A DNA stretch of 64,000 bases from positions 310,001 through 374,000 of the forward strand of contig NZ_CP090145.1 in assembly GCF_023008245.1 (NCBI RefSeq), read 5' to 3'. Shown here piece by piece: positions 10,201 to 16,629 of this stretch. The first letter of the stretch is position 1, and each line of letters begins with the position of its first letter. The notes beneath the pieces were generated by a model. That model worked only from the letters and a program-made list of their open reading frames with translations. It did not search any database and was not told where the DNA came from. This DNA is from Flavobacterium sediminilitoris. Lineage in GTDB: Bacteria; Bacteroidota; Bacteroidia; Flavobacteriales; Flavobacteriaceae. Made by a program: the position numbers and the translations under genes.

Positions 10201-10896
10201 GCAACAAGACCTGCAAATTTTACTTATAATTTGATCGACTGGAGTAGTGTTGATAACAATAAAAGACCTACACTTGAGCAGTATAATAAACATAATGGTA
10301 CAAATTATCAATCTTTTGATGATTATTATTACAATGAGCATTATAAGCCTGCTTATAATCAAATGATTGGAGATATACATGGAGCCACTGGTCAAGCTGC
10401 TACAGTTGTTGGAGTAGTCGCAGCAACTTTAGTAGGGACAGCTTTAATATTACCTGTATTAGTTGCTGCTGCACCTACAGCTCAGTCTTTTATTGCAGCA
10501 GAACTCACAGGATATACTACTATAACAGGAAAAACAATTGTAACAGGTATGGCTTCAAATGCACTATCACAAGGCATTGCTAATGGAGGGGATGTATTAG
10601 AAATAAATGTTATAGAAGTAGGTTCGTCTGCTATTCCAGGTGTTGGCCCAACTATAATTGGAGAAACATTTAATTTAAAAGCTGGTGATATAATGAATGG
10701 TAATTTTACTCCTACTACACCACAAAGTTTTGATCATGCTCTACTTCAAATTGGTGGGGGACTTCTGAGCAATTATTCAGGTAATAAAATTGATAATTTT
10801 ACTACAGGAAATACTGTAGAATCTGTATACAAAGAAGTATTGAAATTTACTATTGAAACAGGTTCAAATGTTGCACCAGGATTAGCAGATAAATAA
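7276..10896 (+). CDS. RHS-repeat protein with variable hydrophobic C-terminal tip
   Basis: 1206 residues with a signal peptide ending ALGQ. It begins with SYFDGLGRPIQQV, then carries many YD repeats (YDELGQL, YDNNGNLTKD, YTYNVRGWLKS) that build an RHS shell. The RHS-associated core lies about residues 900-950 (DFRQYDPAIGRF ... NNPILWNDPSGM). After the core the sequence diverges. The last about 180 residues hold a long Gly/Ala/Val hydrophobic stretch (about 1045-1075) followed by Gly-rich sequence, compatible with a membrane-active toxin domain, but no known family is recognised. The next gene (10907) is a small membrane-anchored protein and the best candidate for its immunity protein. DNA 9487-9768 is repeated at 11784-12065. 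Confidence 0.82.
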   Translation: MKKIIYLLTLIPFLALGQSTDQNWVKTITYKQPTATPIPDPDVSVATVQVSYFDGLGRPIQQVAHQQSNSGKDIVTHIEYDEFGRQTKEYLPYVNTTSNLNYDPTAQASVMNFYGILDPSKTGNPAFDITGNPYSEKELEASPLNRVFKQAAPGDPWAMGQGKEIKFEYGTNIGTGNGAVKLYKANATWNAALGLYTISPQDLGYYAENQLYKTITKDENWKSTQTHPRDNTTEEYKDKEGQVVLKRTFNNGNPHETYYIYDQFGNLTYVIPPLAEGIASQANLDNLGYQYKYDHRNRLVEKKLPGKQWEFIVYDKLDRPVATGPAFIPDGGTIVGWMITEYDVFGRVIQTGWKQMTVTASERAAKQNSINTGSNPFVFAGDDLILTKNYYDNYSYPNAPNPVPTQVEGQTIATNVKGLPTGSWVRVMDNANSNAAETSYTLYDDRYRPVRSYTSNHLGGFTQVDSKLDWAGKTEYTITTHKYDTNATVLTVTNRFSYSPQDRLTQHKQQINSLPEQLITQNTYDELGQLISKKVGGTNVSPSATGLQKVDYTYNVRGWLKSINDVNDIATEKDLFAFKISYNDPTNASKALFNGNISETFWKTNSDNTLRKYEYSYDNLNRLLDANYSKAGGAATAPDAYKEALTYDKNGNIITLNRYSATDSPDYAFHIDNLEYFYDLEKRNQLVKVIDYEANPQGFKDGINTDNDYTYDNNGNLTKDKNKDITAIVYNYLNLPVKIVVGTNTITYIYNATGQKVSKIVNEATNITQTNYLAGGFQYKNNVLQFFPHAEGYVKHEANNYSYVFNYTDHLGNVRVSYSDIDKNGSLGGELNVESCETHYDRNGNPYTICNTYFTDSILEENHYYPFGLKHTGYNMNNSQPNYQYKYNHREWQGELGLNVTAMDFRQYDPAIGRFNVIDVMTDIMPSLSPYRFAFNNPILWNDPSGMLEGTDPETDPTIILKEVVVTGKSKKESLATRPANFTYNLIDWSSVDNNKRPTLEQYNKHNGTNYQSFDDYYYNEHYKPAYNQMIGDIHGATGQAATVVGVVAATLVGTALILPVLVAAAPTAQSFIAAELTGYTTITGKTIVTGMASNALSQGIANGGDVLEINVIEVGSSAIPGVGPTIIGETFNLKAGDIMNGNFTPTTPQSFDHALLQIGGGLLSNYSGNKIDNFTTGNTVESVYKEVLKFTIETGSNVAPGLADK
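9487..9768 (+). repeat. 282-bp RHS core repeat, copy 1
   Basis: Nearly identical to 11784-12065, encoding the stretch from IVVGTNTI to SLGGEL just before the variable RHS tip. Homology of this length is enough for recombination that would swap the expressed tip with the orphan tip downstream. Confidence 0.92.
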
Positions 10897-10906
10897 TATT
10901 AATTTT

Positions 10907-11272
10907 ATGAAAAAGCATATTTATAAATTTATCATTCTGGGATTTCTATTAGTTTTAGGATATTTAGTATTTAAAGGTTACAATTATAAAAAAGAAATAA
11001 ATGAGAACAGCAAAACCACAATAGCTAAATTTTTGCACTATAAGAATTTTCCTAAAACAAAAAAGTATTATTTTAAATATTTTGTAAATGAAAAACGCTT
11101 TGTAAATTCTTATGGTCAAACACAAAAAGGATTTCACAAGAACAAAGGTAAATTCTATAGTATTAAATACTCTAAAAACGATCCTAATAAAATTATAGTA
11201 AATTTTGACAAAGAAATCACAGATACGGTTGCTATATTAGAAGCTGGATTTTCTATAGAAGATATAGAGTGA
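10907..11272 (+). CDS. Small membrane-anchored protein, candidate immunity protein
   Basis: 121 residues: an N-terminal membrane segment (about 8-25, FIILGFLLVLGYLVF) and a soluble, Lys-rich domain of about 90 residues. It starts 10 nt after the RHS stop codon and is followed by a strong terminator, so it is cotranscribed with the toxin. Position, small size and membrane anchor fit an immunity protein for the hydrophobic RHS tip, but this is inferred from context. No named family is recognised. Confidence 0.6.
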   Translation: MKKHIYKFIILGFLLVLGYLVFKGYNYKKEINENSKTTIAKFLHYKNFPKTKKYYFKYFVNEKRFVNSYGQTQKGFHKNKGKFYSIKYSKNDPNKIIVNFDKEITDTVAILEAGFSIEDIE

Positions 11273-11287
11273 TAGTGTTAATAGTAT

Positions 11288-11320
11288 AAAAAAACCAGTT
11301 CTATTTGAACTGGTTTTTTT
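11288..11320. terminator. Bidirectional rho-independent terminator
   Basis: AAACCAGTTC / GAACTGGTTT stem with a TATTT loop and runs of A and T on either side. It ends the RHS operon and could also serve the minus-strand relic at 11322. Confidence 0.9.
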
Positions 11321-11321
11321 A

Positions 11322-11519
11322 TTACATCATATTTATTTTAGCTGACTTTATAAAATGGTCAACGGTGGTAAGTAAACAATCTCTATCTTTTTCGGGTAGT
11401 GTAGCAATATCCTGAAATCGTTTTAACATTAAAGGGTCTTTGAATAAATCACTTTGTTCGTTTTCTCCTAAAAGATACCCTACTGAAGTATCTAATATAT
11501 GGGCTAATTTTTTAGCAGC
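11322..11519 (-). pseudogene. XRE-family regulator, C-terminal relic
   Basis: About 66 codons remain. The sequence AAKKLAHILDTSVGYLLGE is the end of an XRE/Cro helix-turn-helix domain, followed by the LFKDPLMLKRFQDI ... DKDR-like oligomerisation tail common in Bacteroidetes XRE regulators. The N-terminal half of the HTH is missing: the reading frame instead enters a palindromic repeat at 11529-11551 that gives the peptide HKQDACAS. It cannot bind DNA as it stands. It shows that a gene once stood between the RHS cassette and the orphan tip and was cut by repeat insertion or deletion. Confidence 0.8.
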
Positions 11520-11520
11520 C

Positions 11521-11553
11521 CCCACGCTGGCGCAAGCATCTTGCTTGTGCCCA
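11521..11553. repeat. REP-like palindromic element (HKQDACAS type)
   Basis: Core GGCGCAAGCA-TCT-TGCTTGTGCC (11529-11551), an imperfect palindrome of 23 bp. It is much more GC-rich than its surroundings. Read on the minus strand it encodes HKQDACAS, a peptide produced by a known class of short interspersed repeats in Bacteroidetes and cyanobacteria. It forms the break point of the XRE relic. Confidence 0.75.
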
Positions 11554-11670
11554 CAAAGTAAATAAAGCAAAACCACTCTGTAAAAAGGGGTAATGTTTCA
11601 AAGTTAGTGACACCTATTTTTATAGTTATTAATCCATTGAGAAACAAAGTTTAATTGAAAAAAAGCATAG

Positions 11671-11699
11671 AAAAGGAACGCAATATTGCGTTCCTTTTT
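11671..11699 (+). terminator. Rho-independent terminator hairpin
   Basis: A perfect palindrome with AAAAGGAACGCA and TGCGTTCCTTTTT arms and a U-tract. It lies in the junk spacer between the XRE relic and the orphan RHS tip. It would block read-through from upstream into the orphan tip. It is flanked by an 11-bp direct repeat AAAGTTAGTGA (11600-11610 and 11756-11766). Confidence 0.8.
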
Positions 11700-11780
11700 G
11701 TATTATATAAAGCCTTAAAACGAAGAAAACAATAAAAACTAAGACCTTGTGTGTTAAAGTTAGTGATGCGTTTTTTACTT

Positions 11781-13049
11781 ATGAAAATAGTTGTAGGCAC
11801 CAATACTATTAGCTATATTTACAATGCAACAGGACAAAAAGTAAGCAAAATAGTGAATGAAGCAACTACCATAACCCAAACCAATTATCTAGCAGGAGGT
11901 TTTCAATACAAAAACAATGTATTGCAATTTTTCCCACATGCTGAGGGCTATGTAAAACATGAAGCAAACAATTACAGCTATGTTTTTAATTATACCGACC
12001 ATTTAGGAAACGTAAGAGTCAGTTATTCAGATATAGATAAAAATGGTAGTTTAGGGGATGAATTACAATACTATTGTAAGCCTAGAGTCCCTTCAAATTG
12101 TATAGAGTATTTTACAAGCTCAATATTAGAGGAAAATCATTATTATCCTTTTGGACTGAAGCATTCAGGATATAATATAAATAATTCTCAACCTAATTAT
12201 GCATATAAATATAATGGAAAAGAATTGCAAAGTGAATTAGGACTTGACCTTTACGATTATGGAGCTAGAAATTATGACCCTGCACTAGGTAGGTGGATGA
12301 ACATTGACCCACTTGCGGAGAATAGTAGAAGATGGACACCATATAACTACGCTTATAACAATCCTATGTATTTTGATGATCCTGACGGGATGCAAGCAGA
12401 CCATGATTATAAATATGGTACAGATGGTCAAATAACTTTAGCAAAAAAGACAGAAGATAAAACAGACAGATTAATAGCTGAAAATGGAGATGTTATTGCT
12501 GATAATATTGATCAAAGAATATTAAAAGATAATATAAATATATCTGAAAATGGTTTGTTGATTGATGGATTAGACAAAAATGAAGATGTTGATTTAAATG
12601 CAAGAGTTGGAGATTTAATGACTAAAGTATCTCTTTATGAGCAAAAAGAAATTAGTTGGGGGTTCTTTGGAGAAAATAAAGGAAATGGGGCGCAAATTGT
12701 TGTTTATAGTTATAAAGATAATAACTATAATACTAGTGAAGCTGTGCCAAGCACCTTTGGTAGTGATTATTCATTAGATTATGGTAATCATACTCATACA
12801 GATTTATTAAATGGAGGAGGCAGTAGTACTCCTAGTAGGGATGATATGGAAAATGCAAATGCAAGAAAAGGTAATTTTGTTTGGGGTAGAAAAGGAGTTT
12901 CTCAATATAATGAAAATGGGAAAATTATTCAACCTAATGGTAGTGATTTGATAAGAGATTATAGAAAAGACAGAATGAAATCAGTTTATGATATGAATTA
13001 TATAAAGAAAACATTAAAATGGAAAAAAGAATTTACCTCTTCAAAATAG
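11781..13049 (+). CDS. Orphan RHS tip cassette with JAB-like toxin domain
   Basis: The frame opens inside the RHS core (MKIVVGTN at 11781; GTG 11751 and ATG 11766 also in frame). There is no signal peptide and no shell, so this is a displaced tip, not a complete RHS gene. Residues 1-94 repeat the core of the upstream gene; a canonical RHS core follows (DLYDYGARNYDPALGRW ... NNPMYFDDPDGM). The unique C-terminal domain contains HTH followed by PSRDD (around residues 340-357), matching the HxH...PSxxD metal-site pattern of JAMM/JAB peptidases, and resembles JAB-like toxins of polymorphic toxin systems. The next gene overlaps its end by 31 nt. Such orphan tips serve as recombination donors for tip exchange. 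Confidence 0.8.
   Translation: MKIVVGTNTISYIYNATGQKVSKIVNEATTITQTNYLAGGFQYKNNVLQFFPHAEGYVKHEANNYSYVFNYTDHLGNVRVSYSDIDKNGSLGDELQYYCKPRVPSNCIEYFTSSILEENHYYPFGLKHSGYNINNSQPNYAYKYNGKELQSELGLDLYDYGARNYDPALGRWMNIDPLAENSRRWTPYNYAYNNPMYFDDPDGMQADHDYKYGTDGQITLAKKTEDKTDRLIAENGDVIADNIDQRILKDNINISENGLLIDGLDKNEDVDLNARVGDLMTKVSLYEQKEISWGFFGENKGNGAQIVVYSYKDNNYNTSEAVPSTFGSDYSLDYGNHTHTDLLNGGGSSTPSRDDMENANARKGNFVWGRKGVSQYNENGKIIQPNGSDLIRDYRKDRMKSVYDMNYIKKTLKWKKEFTSSK
11784..12065 (+). repeat. 282-bp RHS core repeat, copy 2
   Basis: Near-identical to 9487-9768; the two differ by a handful of substitutions. Homology begins abruptly at AAAATAGTTGTAGG and ends at GAATTA, after which the cassettes diverge, then show weaker similarity again (about 12110-12240 against 9838-9970). 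Confidence 0.92.
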
Positions 13050-13594
13050 TATTAATATTTTTAGTGTTATCTGTGTTTTTTTCTTGTAAAAATAAAAACT
13101 CTAATAAAAACATAATAAAAGCCATAGAGTTGACAGAAAACAACTCGGTAATTAAAGACTCTATTAAACAATTAAAGAATAAAGGAGTAAATTTTCTTGT
13201 TTGTTTTGTTAAATCAGATGAAAGTTATCAATTTTTATCATTTAATTTAGTTAACGATCCTGGAACGAATAAATATCCTTACAATATTAAAACTAATTTT
13301 GAAATAAGGAATATAGAAGGTATTGATATTTTATTTAAAGATTCAAAAGATAAGTTTTTTGGTCAGAAAAAAAAGTCTGAAAAGAAAGTCCAAGAACTCT
13401 TAAATAAAAAGATTATATGTTTTGATTGTAAAGAATGGTTTAGAGATTATTATTTTGTTGAGTTTATTTTTTGTAAAAATAATTACAATAATTTTAAATC
13501 TTTTGACTCCAAAATACAAAATAAAGAAGAAGAAATAAAATATAAAGAAGAAAAACCTTATCATAAAGAAGTTTTTTATCCTGATTGCAATTAA
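13019..13594 (+). CDS. Lipoprotein, candidate immunity protein for the JAB-like RHS tip
   Basis: 191 residues. The N-terminus has a hydrophobic segment ending VFFSCKN, a lipobox with the acylated Cys around residue 23. The rest is charged and Lys-rich, with no known domain. The ATG lies within the toxin gene, giving a 31-nt overlap in another frame, a typical toxin-immunity coupling. A lipid-anchored position outside the inner membrane would fit protection from an incoming toxin. It ends just before a strong terminator. Immunity function is inferred from the overlap alone. Confidence 0.65.
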   Translation: MEKRIYLFKIVLIFLVLSVFFSCKNKNSNKNIIKAIELTENNSVIKDSIKQLKNKGVNFLVCFVKSDESYQFLSFNLVNDPGTNKYPYNIKTNFEIRNIEGIDILFKDSKDKFFGQKKKSEKKVQELLNKKIICFDCKEWFRDYYFVEFIFCKNNYNNFKSFDSKIQNKEEEIKYKEEKPYHKEVFYPDCN

Positions 13595-13622
13595 ATAAAA
13601 ATCTTCTATAGATAAAAATATT

Positions 13623-13650
13623 AAACCACTTTTAACGGAGTGGTTTTTTT
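13623..13650 (+). terminator. Rho-independent terminator
   Basis: AAACCACT / AGTGGTTT stem followed by a run of T, directly after the candidate immunity gene. Confidence 0.88.
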
Positions 13651-13690
13651 ATGTTCAAAAAGATGACTTTTAGAGAAAATAAGGTTTAAG

Positions 13691-13770
13691 TACGTATAAA
13701 TACGTACAAAAAAGGGTTAAAAATCAGTATAAATACGTATTGACAAACAGGAAATCAAAGTTTATATTTA
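13691..13770 (+). promoter_or_regulatory. Doubled TACGTA-box promoter of the 46-residue peptide gene
   Basis: A perfect box (TACGTATAAATACGTA, 13691-13706) is followed exactly 33 bp later by a degenerate copy (13724-13739), as in the toxin-island promoter. The second runs into the -33 TTG (13740-13742). A 20-nt spacer leads to TATATTTA (13763-13770), one base off the -7 consensus. Confidence 0.75.
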
Positions 13771-13774
13771 GGGC

Positions 13775-13794
13775 TACGGTTTACCGTAAGGAAA
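13775..13794 (+). promoter_or_regulatory. Leader hairpin ending in GTAAGGAAA
   Basis: TACGGTTTACCGTA folds as a short hairpin immediately followed by AGGAAA. The GTAAGGAAA string (13786-13794) recurs at 16181-16189 and 28671-28679, each time at the 3' arm of a hairpin in the 5' leader of a gene with a TACGTA-type promoter. Confidence 0.45.
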
Positions 13795-13884
13795 TGTAAA
13801 ACAAATTAAAGTTATTTGTTGTTAAAAGTATAGCAATTAAAGAAGCTTAAAAAAGTATTTATTAATTAATCAAAAATCCTTATT

Positions 13885-14025
13885 ATGGAAAACATTAAAG
13901 CAATTAAGCCAGGTCCAAAACCAAAAACACCAGATGGCACACCAGATGAAAGAAGACGAGTTAACCCAGAGAATCAACCAAAGCATCCAAAGTTAAAACC
14001 ACATAAGCATAAGCCAAATGATTAG
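13885..14025 (+). CDS. 46-residue Pro/Lys-rich peptide
   Basis: A complete short gene (ATG 13885, TAG 14023-14025). The peptide starts MENIKAIKPGPKPKTPDG and ends KPHKHKPND. It is rich in Pro, Lys and His, highly basic, has no signal peptide or membrane segment and no Cys, and is probably unfolded. It has its own strong promoter (13691-13770) and a leader of about 110 nt, which argues that it is expressed. The function is unknown. A short bacteriocin-like or signalling peptide, or a nucleic-acid-binding peptide, would fit equally. Confidence 0.6.
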   Translation: MENIKAIKPGPKPKTPDGTPDERRRVNPENQPKHPKLKPHKHKPND

Positions 14026-14283
14026 GAATTAACTTAAAAAACAGCTTCTTTAACTGTAAGCTTCCCTAAAAATCGGACAGTTATATTATAGGATAAAAAG
14101 AAGTATTTAGGGAGTGAGATACTCAAGATTTTGAAGGAGTATGATTAAGGAAATGTTGAGCTTAGAGTTGCTACCTTTGAGTAGACGAAAAAGTTAACCT
14201 CTCTTACCTAAAAATCAATAAAAAATTTATATTCTATTTTTGCATAATTAAACAAATCAGCTATCCTTTAAAATTTGGAATAA

Positions 14284-14772
14284 ATGCCTTTAGATATAAC
14301 AATTCGATTTGGTCAACTAAGTGATTTAGAAATTTTACAGTTCTTATTTGTTGAAACAATAAATTCAACATGCCAAAAAGATTATACGAAAGAACAATTA
14401 GAAGCTTGGATTTCAGGCGTTGAAAACAAAGATCGTTGGGTTAACATTATAACGAATCAGTACTTATTAATTGCAGAAAACAACGATGTTATAGTTGGGT
14501 TTTGTTCTTTAGATAATGGAAATTATATCGATCTTTTATTTATTCATAAAGATTTTCAAAGACAAGGTATTGCTCATACTCTTTATCTAACTATAGAAAA
14601 AGAAGCCAAAAAACAAAATCAAATCTTATTAACTGCTGATGTAAGCAAAACAGCAAAGCCTTTTTTTGAAAAAATAGGTTTTAATGTAGCTACGGAACAA
14701 ATTGTCATAAAGAAAGGAATCGAATTGATAAATTACAAAATGAAAAAAGAATTAACAGAACTCTTAAATTAA
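14284..14772 (+). CDS. GNAT family N-acetyltransferase
   Basis: 162 residues covering one GNAT fold. The acetyl-CoA loop is visible as FIHKDFQRQGIAHTLY (around residues 88-103; RxxG/A pattern RQGIA), followed by a C-terminal FFEKIGFNVATEQ strand. It transfers an acetyl group from acetyl-CoA to an unknown amine substrate in the cytoplasm. It stands alone, with no operon partner, so context gives no clue to the substrate. Confidence 0.88.
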   Translation: MPLDITIRFGQLSDLEILQFLFVETINSTCQKDYTKEQLEAWISGVENKDRWVNIITNQYLLIAENNDVIVGFCSLDNGNYIDLLFIHKDFQRQGIAHTLYLTIEKEAKKQNQILLTADVSKTAKPFFEKIGFNVATEQIVIKKGIELINYKMKKELTELLN

Positions 14773-15017
14773 AAATAGATTAACCTATCCCGTTATTCTA
14801 TAAAAAGTAATTTCAAAAAAATGAAACTTTTTTAAATACAACAATCTCTATTTTTTATTTACAAAAAATATCTTTCGTGCTACCGTTTGATTATGAAAAA
14901 CTTAGAGTTAAAAAACACTATAAACCTCTACTCTATCTGGCATTCTCTTGATTTAACAAAAAAATAGCCTCTTTTTTATTTGTATTTTCGCAACCCCAAA
15001 TCAAATAAAAAATACCT

Positions 15018-15869
15018 ATGAAAAAACAATTACTAGCTCTTTTTGGGCTTACTTTGTCATTATCAGTCCAAAGTCAAACCACAAATGAAAGTGTTAAGCT
15101 AAAACAAATTAAAAGTGTAGAAACCAACACTCTAAATGGAGATAAAATTACAAAGACATACTCCTTTCAAGATGGAAAATTAACTAGTATTAAAACATCT
15201 GATCTTATCCAATCTTTCTTTTATAATAAAAAAGGTATTTTAGATAAAACCGTTAAAGAAAGAGAAGGCAGTACATGGAAAGAAGTGGCTTCTTATTTTT
15301 ATGATGAGAGTGATCGTTTAGTAAAATTTACAAGTAAATATGAAGAAGGAGATGAGAATGTTACTAAAACGGTAACTTTTAAACATGAAGGAAGCCGAAT
15401 TATTGCCATTACTAAAAACAGTAATAGTTCTCTTAAATTCACTAAATACATTGATTACGTTGTAGAAAATGGAAAAATAATACGTGAATCTGAACGCAAT
15501 TTAAGTCAAAAAATAATCAATAAAAAGGAAATGCATTATTACAAAGACAATCTATCTAGATATAAAGGATTAGTTGGTGATAAATCTATTGATAATTACA
15601 CTTATGATGATAAAAATTCTGCGATGTTATTACTTGTAAAGAATGTTTTTGGAGAAAATTATCAAACTATTGTGCCTTTGATTGCACCACACGAAAACGA
15701 ATTTCCTATAGAAAGTATTTCGTATCATAACTTTTTGAATTTTTCATCTACTGCTACTCACAAAACAAAATATGGCAACACTTATACTTATAATAATTTA
15801 AACTTTCCTAAAACTCATACTCAAAATAAAGGTAAGCTTAAAACAGTTGTTTCCTATGAATATGAATAA
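15018..15869 (+). CDS. Secreted protein of unknown function with YD-like repeats
   Basis: 283 residues with a signal peptide ending SVQSQ. The mature part is beta-rich with repeated short units such as FYNKKGILDKT, YFYDESDRLVKF and YTYDDKNSAM that resemble the FYDxxGRL units of YD/RHS-type repeats. It has no T9SS tail and ends in YEYE. Probably a periplasmic or outer-membrane-associated beta-solenoid protein. It stands alone and has a strong terminator at 15911. No named family is recognised with confidence. Confidence 0.65.
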   Translation: MKKQLLALFGLTLSLSVQSQTTNESVKLKQIKSVETNTLNGDKITKTYSFQDGKLTSIKTSDLIQSFFYNKKGILDKTVKEREGSTWKEVASYFYDESDRLVKFTSKYEEGDENVTKTVTFKHEGSRIIAITKNSNSSLKFTKYIDYVVENGKIIRESERNLSQKIINKKEMHYYKDNLSRYKGLVGDKSIDNYTYDDKNSAMLLLVKNVFGENYQTIVPLIAPHENEFPIESISYHNFLNFSSTATHKTKYGNTYTYNNLNFPKTHTQNKGKLKTVVSYEYE

Positions 15870-15910
15870 AACATAATTTTTAGGTTCATTACTTACTCTT
15901 ACATAATTTT

Positions 15911-15944
15911 AAAAGAGGTTGAAGGTAAAATCTCAACCTCTTTT
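15911..15944 (+). terminator. Rho-independent terminator
   Basis: AAAAGAGGTTGA / TCAACCTCTTTT, a 12-bp stem with a ten-base loop and a T-rich end, 41 nt after the stop codon. Confidence 0.9.
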
Positions 15945-16002
15945 ACTTTTTCTATAATTTTAAAAATACTTAAATTTATACTATCTCAAAAAAATGAAAA
16001 AA

Positions 16003-16049
16003 TACGTATTTATACGTATTGATTACTGTAAAAAGAAAGCTTAACTTTG
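16003..16049 (+). promoter_or_regulatory. TACGTA-box promoter of the lipoprotein gene
   Basis: A perfect box (16003-16018) runs into TTG (16019-16021), then a 20-nt spacer and a perfect -7 element TAACTTTG (16042-16049). Spacing is identical to that at 1948-1994 and 13724-13770. Confidence 0.78.
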
Positions 16050-16156
16050 AAAATGAAAAATATTCTTAATCATCTATAATTCTTATATTTAAAACAGATT
16101 ATAGTGTATTGAATATATAAAACAAACAAATAACAAATAAACCAACGCTTTGGGAA

Positions 16157-16204
16157 AATCGCTTACTAACTTTGATTAAAGTAAGGAAAGGGAATAGAGC
16201 GATT
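16157..16204 (+). promoter_or_regulatory. Nested-stem 5' leader with GTAAGGAAA
   Basis: An outer stem AATCGCT / AGCGATT (16157-16163 and 16198-16204) can enclose an inner stem CTTAC / GTAAG (16162-16166 and 16181-16185); the two share a base or two, so they may compete. GTAAGGAAA lies at 16181-16189, as in the leaders at 13786 and 28671. Confidence 0.45.
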
Positions 16205-16252
16205 ATACTATTATAATGGGATATTCACTAATCTTTTAAATTATTACTTATT

Positions 16253-16624
16253 ATGAAAAAAACTAAATTGTTTTTATCTAGCATACTATTATCGGGTATG
16301 TTATTCATTTCTTGTGGAAGTGAGGAAACAACAGTTGAACAAAACGTGGAAACTATTTCGTTTTCAAAAACAGATGAAATGTTAAATTTTGAAAGTGCAT
16401 TGAAAACATGGATGCAATTTAAAAAAGGAGACAAATTAAACACCAAACAAAACCCTACTCTAATTCTTGAAACTGAAAAAGCTTCTAAAGATTTATTAGT
16501 AGCAATTGGTAAAGATGAATTTATTGGAAAAGCTGAATTGTCTACTGATGAACTGGTACGCTTAACCATGAAAGAATACTCTAAAAAACTAACTGAAATG
16601 TATAACCAACAAAAAAATCATTAA
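16253..16624 (+). CDS. Small lipoprotein of unknown function
   Basis: 123 residues. The signal sequence ends MLFISCGSEE, a lipobox with Cys at residue 23. The mature domain of about 100 residues is alpha-helical in appearance and charged, without recognised family features. It is transcribed from the TACGTA-box promoter at 16003 and precedes a secreted protein gene by 5 nt, so both form an operon. The function is unknown. Confidence 0.65.
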   Translation: MKKTKLFLSSILLSGMLFISCGSEETTVEQNVETISFSKTDEMLNFESALKTWMQFKKGDKLNTKQNPTLILETEKASKDLLVAIGKDEFIGKAELSTDELVRLTMKEYSKKLTEMYNQQKNH

Positions 16625-16629
16625 ACATT

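Larger units (their letters stand above)
15870..16252 (+). other. Gap holding terminator, TACGTA-box promoter and structured leader
   Basis: No gene. In order: the terminator of the secreted-protein gene (15911-15944), a half-matching box (TTTATAC at 15975-15981, about 34 bp upstream of the full box), the promoter at 16003-16049 and a leader of about 200 nt with nested stems (16157-16204). Confidence 0.8.

Noticed and set aside
11600-11766. 11-bp direct repeat AAAGTTAGTGA flanking a palindromic terminator, considered as a MITE with target duplication
   Set aside because: The enclosed 145 bp has no terminal inverted repeats next to the direct repeats, so a mobile element is not supported.
14026-14283. 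Possible insertion-sequence remnant (AATCGGACAG and an ILKILKEYD-like frame)
   Set aside because: The fragments are too short, no terminal repeats pair up and no transposase motif is readable; described only as non-coding spacer.
16228-16569. Minus-strand open frame opposite the lipoprotein gene
   Set aside because: The plus-strand gene has a lipobox, a promoter and an operon partner; the minus frame has none.
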